Shown: positions 51,671 to 59,140 of the stretch, piece by piece
Layout: each line of letters starts with the position of its first letter
How positions within the stretch are numbered: position 1 is the first letter of the stretch
Assembly (NCBI RefSeq): GCF_000526155.1
Contig: NZ_JAFN01000001.1
Span: 4,012,001 to 4,076,000 of the forward strand
Reading direction: 5' to 3'
Length of the DNA: 64,000 nt
Origin: Deferrisoma camini S3R1
GTDB taxonomy: Bacteria; Desulfobacterota; Deferrisomatia; Deferrisomatales; Deferrisomataceae
Notes under the pieces: generated by a model
Told to the model about the DNA's origin: nothing
Database searches by the model: none
What the model saw: only the letters and a program-made list of their open reading frames with translations
Translations under genes and position numbers: made by a program

Positions 51671-54600
51671 CCTCGGCCCGGCCCTTTGACCTCGCCACCG
51701 CGCCGCTGGCCGGCACCCACCTCATCGAGGCGAGCGCCGGCACCGGCAAGACCTACGCCCTGGCGGGACTGGTGCTCCGCCTCGTGATCGAGCGGCGGCT
51801 CCCCGTGGACCGGATCCTGGTCGTGACCTTCACCGTGGCGGCCGCCGAGGAGCTCCGGGGCCGCATCCGCCGCCGGCTGGTCGAGGGGCTCGCGGCCTTC
51901 GAGGCGGAAGACGCCGGGGACGACCCCCTCCTCGGCCGGCTCCTGGGGCGCTGCCCCGACCGCGACCGGGTCCGGGACGATCTCGCCCTGGCCCTGGCCG
52001 AGTTCGACCGGGCCCCGGTCCACACGATCCACGGGTTCTGCCAGCGGGTGCTCCAAGACCACGGTTTCGAGGGCGCGGCCCCCCTCGATCCCCGGGTGGT
52101 CCCCGACCCCGAGGACGTGGTGATGGAGGCGGTGCGGGACGTGTGGCGCCGGTGGGCCCTGGCCGCCCCCCCGATCGTGGCCGCCGACCTGGCCGCGGCG
52201 GGGATCGGTCCCTCGGCCCTGCGCCGCACCCTCAGGCCGCTCCTGGCCCATCCGGCGCTGGAGCTCCGGCCCCCGATCTCCCAGGCCGACCTCGAGGCCC
52301 TGGCCCAGAGGGCGGAGGACGCGCGCGAGGCCCTGGCCCGGGCCTGGGCCCGGGGAGGGGGCGAGCTGCGGCGGCTCCTCGAGGCCTCGCCCGGCCTGAA
52401 CCGCCGGAAGAAGGAGTTCAGGGCCGAAACCCTTGGGGCGGCCTGCGACACCCTCGACCGGGGGCTCCGGAGCGGAGCGTTAGGCGAGGAGTTCTTCGGG
52501 GCCCTGGCGGCGCTCTCGCCCGGAAGGCTGGCCGAGGGGACCCGGCCGGGGGAGGATCCGCCGGACCATCCCGTGCTGGGGGCCGTCGACGACCTCCTGG
52601 GGGCTTTGCGCCGGTTTCGCCGGGCGTTCGTGCCCGGTGCGCTGGCCTCGGCGCTCCAGACCCTGGACCGGGAGAAGGTTCGGAACGATCTTCTCTTCTT
52701 CTCGGACCTCCTCACGCGGGTCCACGCGGCCCTCGCAGGCCCCGCCGGCGACCGGCTGGTCGCCGCCCTGCGGGACCGGTACGCCGCCGCCCTGATCGAC
52801 GAGTTCCAGGACACCGATCCCCTCCAGTACGAGATCTTCTCCCGGGTGTTCGGGGGCGGCACCCTGTACCTGATCGGCGACCCCAAACAGGCCATCTACG
52901 GGTTCCGGGGCGCCGACGTGTTCGCCTACCTGCGGGCCGCCCGGGAGGCGGAGAACGTCCACACCCTGCCCTACAACTGGCGATCCGAGCCGGACCTGGT
53001 GCGCGCCGTGGGCCGGGTGTTCGGGGTGGACCGGCCCTTCGTGCTCCCGGACATCGGGTTCCCGGCGGTGGAGCCGTCCCCCAGCGAGAAGGACCGGCTC
53101 CTCGTGGACGGGTGGGCCGAGCCGCCGCTGCGGGTGTGGTTCGTCCGCCGGGAGGGCCGCAGCGGCCGGGGCGGCCAGATCAACAAGGGGTGGGCCGAGG
53201 AACACCTGCCCCGGGCCGTGGCCGCCGAGGTGGCCCGGCTGCTGCGGCTGGGCGCGGCTGGCCGGGCCACGATCGGGGGCCGGCCCCTCGGCGCCGGCGA
53301 CCTGGCGGTGCTGGTGCGCACCAATGCCCAGGCCGAGCGGGTCCAGGAGGCTCTCCGCCGGATCGGCGTGCCCGGCGTCCTCTACACCGCCAAGGGGCTG
53401 TTCGAGACCCGGGAGGCCCGGGAGGCCCTGACCGTGGTATCGGCCTTGGCCGAGCCCGGGAACGAGGGGCTCGTTCGGGCCGCCCTGGCCCTGGACTGGT
53501 TCGGGTTCGACGCGGCAGGGCTCCACGCGGTCCTGGAGGACCCGGCGGCCTGGACCGGCTGGCTCGAGCGGTTCCGGGAATGGCACGGAACCTGGCGGGA
53601 CCAGGGCTTCCTGTCCGCCTACCGCGACCTTCTGAGCCGGACCCGGGTGCGGGAGCACCTCCTGCGCTTTGCGGACGGCGAGCGCCGGGTCGCCAACGTG
53701 GTCCACCTGGGGGAGGTCCTGGACGCGGCGGCCCGGGCCGGCCGGTCGGGGCCGGCGGGCCTCGTGCGGTGGCTCGAGGCCCGGGTGGCCGGCCGAAGCG
53801 AGGGGGACGAGGCGTACGAGCTCCGGCTCGAGAGCGACGAGCGGGCCGTGAGGATCCTCACCGTCCACCGGTCGAAAGGGCTCGAGTTCCCGGTGGTGCT
53901 CGTGCCGTTCGCCCCCCTGCCCGGGAGGGATCCCGCCGGCAAGGCGGCCGCCGACGGGCTCGCCTACCATGCGGACGACGGGACCATGGTGCTCACCTTC
54001 GACCCCGACGAGATCGCGGCCCACCAGGCTCGGGCCCGGGCCGAAGGGCTGTCCGAGGACCTCCGGCTCTTCTACGTGGCCCTGACCCGGGCCCGGAACC
54101 GGTGCGTCTTCACCTGGGGCGGGTTCCGGGACGCCGGCCGAAGCCCGCCGGGGTACCTGTTCCTGGGCCCGGTCCAAGGCGGCGATCCGGCGGGAACCCT
54201 TGTGGCCCTGGGGAAGAGCGCCGAGGACCGGGAGCTGCGGGCCGCCCTGAGCCGCATCGAGGGGCCCGGCGTCGAGGTGGCGGAGCCGTCCTTCGAGGAC
54301 CCCGGCCGGCTCGAGCCGACCGAGGCGGAGCCCGAGGCCCTTCAGGCCCGCACCTTCCGGGGACGCATGCGCACCGACTGGCGGGTCACCAGCTTCACCG
54401 CCCTCGCCGCAGGGGTCGACGCCGAAGGCGCCGACCACGACCTGGGGGAGCCGGCCGAGGAGCCCGAGGGGCCGGCCGACGAGTTCCTGGGGTTCCCCCG
54501 GGGCGCCCGCACGGGGCTGTGCCTCCACGAGATCCTGGAGTGGTGGGACGAGGCCGGCACGACCCCCTCCGAGCGCCGGGCCTTCGCGGCCCGGGTGCTC

Positions 54601-55233
54601 CGGGCCCACGGCTTCGGCCCGGAATGGGCGCCGACCGTGGCCCGGGTGCTCGAGCGGGTGGCCGCCTGGGACATCGACGGGGTGGTCCTGGGTGAGGTGC
54701 CGCGCCGGGCGCGGCTCCACGAGGTGGAGTTCACCTTCCCCCTCCGGGCCGGCCGACCGACCGCCCTGACGGCCCGGGAGTTGGCCGCCGCCCTCGAGGC
54801 CCCCGAGCTGGCCGGACGGATGGGCCCGGCGTTGGGCACGGCCTTGGGCCGCTTGTCGTTCTCGCCGGTCCGGGGATACCTAAGGGGGGTCATGGACCTG
54901 GTGGTCCGGGTGGGGGACCGGTACCACCTGGTGGACTGGAAGACCAACTACCTGGGGCCCCGGCCCGAGGACTACGGCCCCGAGGCGCTGGCCGCGGCCA
55001 TGGCCCGGGACCTCTACGTGCTCCAGTACCACCTCTACGCCGTGGCCCTGCACCTGCACCTGCGGGCCCGTCTCCCGGCCTACGACTTCGACCGCCACTT
55101 CGGCGGCGTCCACTACGTGTTCCTCCGGGGCCTCGACCCCTCCCGCCCCGGCCAGGGCGTGTTCACCGACCGCCCGTCCCGGGAACGCCTGGAACGCCTG
55201 ATGAACTGCCTGGGGCCGAACGAAGGGAGGTAG
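51667..55233 (+). CDS. recB: Exodeoxyribonuclease V beta subunit RecB
   Basis: UvrD-type 3'-5' helicase and nuclease subunit, 1188 aa. Walker A EASAGTGKTYALAGL (about residue 21), FTVAAAEELRGRIRRRL, VHTIHGFCQRVLQDH, Walker B ALIDEFQDTDPLQYEIF, GDPKQAIYGFRGAD, TVHRSKGLEFPVVLVP and VALTRARNRCVF are the helicase motifs; the C-terminal nuclease has GVMDLVVRVGDRYHLVDWKTNYLG. The usual third gene, recD, does not follow; the operon ends in repeats. Confidence 0.95.
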   Translation: MTSARPFDLATAPLAGTHLIEASAGTGKTYALAGLVLRLVIERRLPVDRILVVTFTVAAAEELRGRIRRRLVEGLAAFEAEDAGDDPLLGRLLGRCPDRDRVRDDLALALAEFDRAPVHTIHGFCQRVLQDHGFEGAAPLDPRVVPDPEDVVMEAVRDVWRRWALAAPPIVAADLAAAGIGPSALRRTLRPLLAHPALELRPPISQADLEALAQRAEDAREALARAWARGGGELRRLLEASPGLNRRKKEFRAETLGAACDTLDRGLRSGALGEEFFGALAALSPGRLAEGTRPGEDPPDHPVLGAVDDLLGALRRFRRAFVPGALASALQTLDREKVRNDLLFFSDLLTRVHAALAGPAGDRLVAALRDRYAAALIDEFQDTDPLQYEIFSRVFGGGTLYLIGDPKQAIYGFRGADVFAYLRAAREAENVHTLPYNWRSEPDLVRAVGRVFGVDRPFVLPDIGFPAVEPSPSEKDRLLVDGWAEPPLRVWFVRREGRSGRGGQINKGWAEEHLPRAVAAEVARLLRLGAAGRATIGGRPLGAGDLAVLVRTNAQAERVQEALRRIGVPGVLYTAKGLFETREAREALTVVSALAEPGNEGLVRAALALDWFGFDAAGLHAVLEDPAAWTGWLERFREWHGTWRDQGFLSAYRDLLSRTRVREHLLRFADGERRVANVVHLGEVLDAAARAGRSGPAGLVRWLEARVAGRSEGDEAYELRLESDERAVRILTVHRSKGLEFPVVLVPFAPLPGRDPAGKAAADGLAYHADDGTMVLTFDPDEIAAHQARARAEGLSEDLRLFYVALTRARNRCVFTWGGFRDAGRSPPGYLFLGPVQGGDPAGTLVALGKSAEDRELRAALSRIEGPGVEVAEPSFEDPGRLEPTEAEPEALQARTFRGRMRTDWRVTSFTALAAGVDAEGADHDLGEPAEEPEGPADEFLGFPRGARTGLCLHEILEWWDEAGTTPSERRAFAARVLRAHGFGPEWAPTVARVLERVAAWDIDGVVLGEVPRRARLHEVEFTFPLRAGRPTALTARELAAALEAPELAGRMGPALGTALGRLSFSPVRGYLRGVMDLVVRVGDRYHLVDWKTNYLGPRPEDYGPEALAAAMARDLYVLQYHLYAVALHLHLRARLPAYDFDRHFGGVHYVFLRGLDPSRPGQGVFTDRPSRERLERLMNCLGPNEGR

Positions 55234-55263
55234 CCGCGCGGGGAAGTCACTCCAACCCAGCCG

Positions 55264-55318
55264 AAAATTGCCCGAGCGGCCGTAGCGCGCCCACGGTAGT
55301 GGCGCCTGCGGCAGTTTT
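55264..55318. terminator. Hairpin bounded by A and T tracts after recB
   Basis: AAAATTGCC (55264-55272) pairs with GGCAGTTTT (55310-55318), nine pairs including one G-T, closing a larger imperfect hairpin whose inner arms are GCGC-rich. The A and T borders would allow termination in both directions, although the T run is only four bases. Confidence 0.4.
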
Positions 55319-55883
55319 GCGTGCAGTCAACGACGTGGGGACGGCCGAGTAGGCGGAGGGACGAGGACGATAGCCGAGTAACCGAGCGGCGTCCCATCCT
55401 TCCGGGCTCAGGATCGAACGCCCCGGGGCCCCATTCCTCCGGGACTCATTCCAAGTTGCCATCCATCGCATACGGATCCGGGGCGGGGCAAGGGCCCTGC
55501 CTCCGGCCGGGCGCGAAGCCAGGCATTGAGATTCGCCGCGCAGGCACGGGGTGGGGGAGCTGGCTTCATGGCAACCCGTTGGAATCCGAACCCTTTCGCA
55601 GTCCAGACGCCGGAGGCACTGCGCGGCGAGCCAAGGGGCCGCGCCCGGCTCTCCGACAGGCCCCTCGCCCCTCCGGGCAGGGGGCCAATAGATTTGAATG
55701 CAACTTGGTATTACGGGGCGGCAAGGATTTCTCCGGGCTCCTGGAGGCCATCCTCCGAGATCTGCCCAAAGCGTCTGCCCCCGGATAGAGCACCGGCTGG
55801 GTCTCGCGCCTACGGCGGGATCCCAGGGCCCCTCAGGCCCGAACACCACCTCTGCTAGTTCCCCAATCTCTCCGGATGGAGAA
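55319..55883. repeat. Palindromic element nested between ACCAAGTTGCATTCAAA-type ends
   Basis: The stretch 55449-55710 is bounded by ATTCCAAGTTGCCATCC (55449-55465) and TTTGAATGCAACTTGGTA (55693-55710), relatives of the short element at 19546. Inside is a GGGGCAAGGGCCCTGCC...GGGCGAGGGGCCTG palindrome with the common core ATTCGCCGCGCAGGCACGGG and CTGCGCGGCGAGCCAAGG. 55319-55448 and 55711-55883 show no gene; I recognise nothing there apart from the promoter listed next. Confidence 0.65.
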
Positions 55884-55913
55884 TTGACATGATCCACAAT
55901 TACACTGTATAGT
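55884..55913 (+). promoter_or_regulatory. Strong sigma-70 promoter for the first ArsR operon
   Basis: TTGACA (55884-55889, consensus) and TATAGT (55908-55913, 5 of 6) are separated by 18 bases, 25 bp before the arsR start codon. The -10 is embedded in the putative operator, as expected for derepression by metal. Confidence 0.8.
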
Positions 55914-55915
55914 GT
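55902..55915. promoter_or_regulatory. Putative ArsR-family operator
   Basis: ACACTGTATAGTGT has perfect 5-bp inverted arms (ACACT/AGTGT) around a 4-base centre and covers the -10 box. Autoregulation by the following ArsR-family protein is inferred. Confidence 0.65.
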
Positions 55916-55937
55916 TTCGGTGTAGAAAGGAGACACC

Positions 55938-56318
55938 ATGTCCCGCCCCGGCTCCGACCTGTTTCCCATGCTCGACCCCTGCACGGCCAAGACTCCGGTG
56001 GAGGAGCGCCCGCTGCTCGACCCCGGGGAGGCCCGACAGGTGGCGACGATGTTCAAGATTCTGGCCAACGACACCCGGGTCCGGCTGCTCCACGCCCTGG
56101 TGCGCACCCCCGGGCTGTGCGTGGGGGAACTCGCCGACGATCTCGGCATGAAGCCCCAGGCCGTGTCGAACCAGCTCCAGCGGCTCGCGGACCGGGGAAT
56201 CGTGGAGCCCGAGCGCCGGGGCACCCAGGTGTGCTACCGCATCGTGGACCCGTGCGTGGTCCAGCTCCTGTCGTACGGGCTGTGCCTGGCCGAGGACGCC
56301 GAGGCCCGCCGGGGCTGA
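55938..56318 (+). CDS. ArsR/SmtB-family metal-responsive repressor
   Basis: Winged-helix repressor of 126 aa. The HTH is MFKILANDTRVRLLHALVRTPG then LADDLGMKPQAVSNQLQRLADRGIVEPERRG. Candidate metal ligands are Cys15, Cys61 (LCVGEL, the position of the ArsR/CadC alpha-3 site but with one cysteine rather than CxC), Cys99, Cys106 and Cys116. The metal is unknown. AAAGGAG precedes ATG 55938. It leads an operon with an exported protein and an FtsX-type ABC transporter. Confidence 0.9.
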   Translation: MSRPGSDLFPMLDPCTAKTPVEERPLLDPGEARQVATMFKILANDTRVRLLHALVRTPGLCVGELADDLGMKPQAVSNQLQRLADRGIVEPERRGTQVCYRIVDPCVVQLLSYGLCLAEDAEARRG

Positions 56319-56399
56319 TGGGGGCCCACAGCCAGCCGCACCCAGCGCGGCCCTGCCGGCGGCGCCGGCGGGACGCCAACCCATCCGGAGGGTTTCACC

Positions 56400-56783
56400 A
56401 TGCACCACCGAATCCGTCTCTCTTTTTTCGCCCTTGGACTCGCCTTCCTCGCCGGCTCCGCGTTCGCCGGGTTCGGGTTCCCGTCCGCAAAGGGACTCGA
56501 CGTGTTCGACGTGCTCGCGGACCCGTTCGCGTACCAGGGCGTGATCACCGTGCGGGGCGGGGTCATGGCGGCCGATGTCGGCAAAGGCCGGTTCGAGCTC
56601 GTGGACTACCGGGAGTACCGGGGCTGCCGCAGCGTGAGCTGCGCGCCCAAGTGGCTCACGGTGCTCTACGACGGGGAGCTCCCCAAGAAGCGGGACGTGG
56701 TCGAGGTGGAGGGCGTCATCGAGAAGAATGCGGCCGGCGCCGGGGGGTTCGTGCTCCGGGCCCGGGAGGTCCGGGTCAAATGA
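56400..56783 (+). CDS. Hypothetical exported protein of ABC operon
   Basis: Protein of 127 aa with a signal peptide (RIRLSFFALGLAFLAGSAFAG) and a small domain resembling an OB-type beta barrel: DPFAYQGVITVRGGVMAADVGKGRFELVDYREYRGC, then VVEVEGVIEKN..GFVLRAREV. Two cysteines (GCRSVSC) could bind metal. Its stop overlaps the ATG of the permease, so it is likely a periplasmic partner of the transporter. Confidence 0.75.
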   Translation: MHHRIRLSFFALGLAFLAGSAFAGFGFPSAKGLDVFDVLADPFAYQGVITVRGGVMAADVGKGRFELVDYREYRGCRSVSCAPKWLTVLYDGELPKKRDVVEVEGVIEKNAAGAGGFVLRAREVRVK

Positions 56784-57937
56784 GCTACTGGAAGCTCGTG
56801 TGGAAGAACCTGACCCGCCGCAGGAGCCGGTTTGTCTTCACCCTGTCGGCGATCGCCGTGGGGATCGCGTCGGTGGTGACCCTGCTGTCCCTGGGCACCG
56901 GTCTGGAGGCGGAGATCCGGAAGCAGGCCGACGTGCTCGGCGCCAACCTGGTGGTCACGCCCCGGGGCTGGTGCGCGTACGAGCAGATCTCGGTGCTCAC
57001 CGGCGAGTCCCTGCCCGAGGCGATCCCCAACGACACCGTACAGGCGATCGAGCGGATCGGTGGGCTCGAAGCGGTGCCGTACCTCACCCAGCGGGCGGTC
57101 CTCCACAACCAGCCGGTCCCCCTGGTGGGGATCCTGCCGGAGCGGATGCGGGCGTTCAAGAACTGGCGCGTGGCCCGGGGAGACTACCGGCTCGACGGCT
57201 CCCACGTGGTGGTGGGCTCGGGGATCTCGGACAAGTTTCGACTGGCGGTCGGGGACACGGTGCGGATCCGGGGCCAGGAGTTCGCCGTGAGCGGGATCCT
57301 GGAGCCGGTGGGCAACCGGGACGACCTGGCCGTGTACATGGACCTCGCCGTGGCCCAGAGGCTCTACGGCGCCGGGGACAAGGTGTCGTTCGTGGCGGTC
57401 AGGGTGGACGACATCGGCCGCACCGACGACTACATCGCCGCGATCCAGTCCGCGGCCGACGTGGACGTGGTGTCGGACAAGCAGCTCCTGCGCTCGGTGC
57501 TGGCCATCGTTGGCAGCGTGGGCAACGCCCTCCAGCTGATCGCAGCCGTGGCCGTGCTCGCCGCGTGCTTCGGCATCACCAACACCATGATGACCGCGAT
57601 CTACGAGCGCAGGCGGGAGATCGGCATCCTCGGCGCCCTGGGCGCCGGGAGGGGCACGGTGTTCTCGGTGTTCGTGGGCGAGTCGGCCGTGTACGGGCTC
57701 CTGGGAGGGATCGTGGGCGTGGTGGTGGGGTTCGCGTTCTCGTACTTCGCGGCGCCCTACATCGGCCAGAACGAGTTCACCGCGTTCGTCGGAAGCGAGC
57801 AGAGCGTGAGCGTGTTCGACCTGGGCATCACCATCCAGGCCCTGGTGTTCGCGGTGCTGGTCGCGTCTTTGTCAGGCGTGTACCCCGCCCTGCGGGCCGC
57901 CCGCCTGAGCCCCGTGGAGGCGATCCGCTATGAGTGA
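56780..57937 (+). CDS. FtsX/MacB-type ABC transporter permease
   Basis: Inner-membrane permease of 385 aa with the four-helix FtsX layout: an N-terminal helix (RRRSRFVFTLSAIAVGIASVVTLLSLG), an extracytoplasmic domain (about 45-260), and three C-terminal helices with NTMMTAIYERRREIGILGALGAGRGTVF and final AARLSPVEAIRYE. Works with the ATPase encoded next (8-bp overlap). Under ArsR control, so it may move a metal-related or membrane-stress substrate; this is inference. Confidence 0.88.
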   Translation: MSYWKLVWKNLTRRRSRFVFTLSAIAVGIASVVTLLSLGTGLEAEIRKQADVLGANLVVTPRGWCAYEQISVLTGESLPEAIPNDTVQAIERIGGLEAVPYLTQRAVLHNQPVPLVGILPERMRAFKNWRVARGDYRLDGSHVVVGSGISDKFRLAVGDTVRIRGQEFAVSGILEPVGNRDDLAVYMDLAVAQRLYGAGDKVSFVAVRVDDIGRTDDYIAAIQSAADVDVVSDKQLLRSVLAIVGSVGNALQLIAAVAVLAACFGITNTMMTAIYERRREIGILGALGAGRGTVFSVFVGESAVYGLLGGIVGVVVGFAFSYFAAPYIGQNEFTAFVGSEQSVSVFDLGITIQALVFAVLVASLSGVYPALRAARLSPVEAIRYE

Positions 57938-58604
57938 TCCCATCCTTCGCGCAGAGGGTCTCACCAAGGTCTACGACGGCGGCTACCGGACGGTGGCCCT
58001 GGAGGACGTCACCCTGGAGATCCCCCGGGGCAGCCTCACCTGCATCATGGGCCCCTCCGGCCACGGCAAGAGCACGCTGCTGCACCTGCTGGGGGGGCTC
58101 GACCGTCCCACCAGCGGAAGGGTGTACCTGGACGGAGAGGACCTCACCGCGGCGTCTCCAAGGCGCCTGGCCGGGATCCGAAGCCGCCGCCTGGGGTTCG
58201 TGTTCCAGTTCTTCAACCTGCTGCCGATGCTCACGGCCCTGGAGAACGTACAGACCGCCATGCTCCTGGCCGGCGTTCCCCGCCGGGAGCAGGAGGCCCG
58301 GGCCCGGGAGCTCCTTCGCCTGGTGGGGCTCGAGGACAAGCTCCACGCCAAGCCGAACCAGCTCTCGGGCGGCCAGCGCCAGCGGGTGGCCATCGCCCGG
58401 GCCCTGGCCAACGACCCGGACCTGCTGCTCATGGACGAGCCCACCGGCAACCTGGACAGCCGGTCCGAGGAGGAGCTGCTGGAGCAGGTCCGGGCCGTGC
58501 ACGCCCGGGGCAAGACCGTGGTCATCGTCACCCACTCCGACACCGTGGCCGCCCTGGCCGAGCGGATCGTCACCATCCGGGACGGCCGGGTGGTGACGGG
58601 GTGA
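57930..58604 (+). CDS. LolD/MacB-type ABC transporter ATPase
   Basis: ATPase of 224 aa with Walker A MGPSGHGKSTLLHLLGG, Q-loop VFQFFNLLPMLTALEN, signature [15 protein letters not shown], Walker [15 protein letters not shown] and H-loop IVTHSDTVA. Walker A has a histidine (GHGKS) in place of the commoner Cys/Ala. It overlaps the permease gene by eight bases and ends the operon. Confidence 0.92.
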   Translation: MSDPILRAEGLTKVYDGGYRTVALEDVTLEIPRGSLTCIMGPSGHGKSTLLHLLGGLDRPTSGRVYLDGEDLTAASPRRLAGIRSRRLGFVFQFFNLLPMLTALENVQTAMLLAGVPRREQEARARELLRLVGLEDKLHAKPNQLSGGQRQRVAIARALANDPDLLLMDEPTGNLDSRSEEELLEQVRAVHARGKTVVIVTHSDTVAALAERIVTIRDGRVVTG

Positions 58605-58674
58605 GGCGGGTTCTCGGCGGTCTCCGGTTCTTCGACCGCTGACCGGAGACTGACGACCGAAGTTGCCGGGCCGT
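58605..58674. repeat. Four-unit GACCGNN array between two ArsR operons
   Basis: GACCGCT, GACCGGA, GACTGAC, GACCGAA at 58634-58661, followed by GTTGCCGGG. This is the only array in the window without an adjacent palindromic element. Confidence 0.7.
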
Positions 58675-58720
58675 TTGACAGGTGTCTTGGGTGCAGGGCA
58701 GTATGCAAATATTCGAATAT
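58675..58720 (+). promoter_or_regulatory. Promoter and ArsR-type operator of the second operon
   Basis: TTGACA (58675-58680) is a consensus -35; CAGTAT (58699-58704, 18-bp spacing) is a weak -10. The perfect 12-bp palindrome ATATTCGAATAT at 58709-58720 lies just downstream and has the AT-rich TTCGAA centre common to ArsR operators. Repression by the protein encoded from 58755 is inferred. Confidence 0.6.
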
Positions 58721-58754
58721 GATGCTAGATGCACACGGCAGGGAGAGAACCGAG

Positions 58755-59120
58755 ATGAAAGACCTGGACATCCGGGAAAAGGCCGACCTGCTGCGGCTCC
58801 TGGGCCACCCCACCCGGCTCCTGATCCTGGAGGAGCTCGCCCGGGGCGTGAAGTGCGTGACCGACATCCGGGACCTTCTGGACATCCCCCAGCCCAACGT
58901 GTCCCAGCACCTGGCCGTGCTGCGCCAGGCCCGCCTGGTGGACTTCTACGAGGACGGCCAGCTCCGGTGCTACTACCTGCTGCGGCCGGCCCTGGTGGCC
59001 GCGCTCTTGGAGTTCCTGGGGGGCGAGTACCCGGTGGTCAAGCGCGACCGGGAGGACGTGCGCCGCGAAGGCCGGCTGCGGGAGCAAGAGCGGGGCGTGG
59101 CCCCGGCGTGCGAGGGGTGA
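58755..59120 (+). CDS. ArsR-family transcriptional repressor
   Basis: Winged-helix regulator of 121 aa: LLRLLGHPTRLLILEELARGVKCVTDIRDLLDIPQPNVSQHLAVLRQARLVDFYEDG. Cys34 sits where ArsR has ELCVCDL but only one cysteine remains; Cys72 and Cys119 could complete a thiolate site. ATG 58755 is chosen for its GGGAGAG site over ATG 58719, which lies inside the operator. It controls the selenoprotein operon that follows. Confidence 0.9.
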   Translation: MKDLDIREKADLLRLLGHPTRLLILEELARGVKCVTDIRDLLDIPQPNVSQHLAVLRQARLVDFYEDGQLRCYYLLRPALVAALLEFLGGEYPVVKRDREDVRREGRLREQERGVAPACEG

Positions 59121-59140
59121 AGAGGCACGAGGATTCTGCC

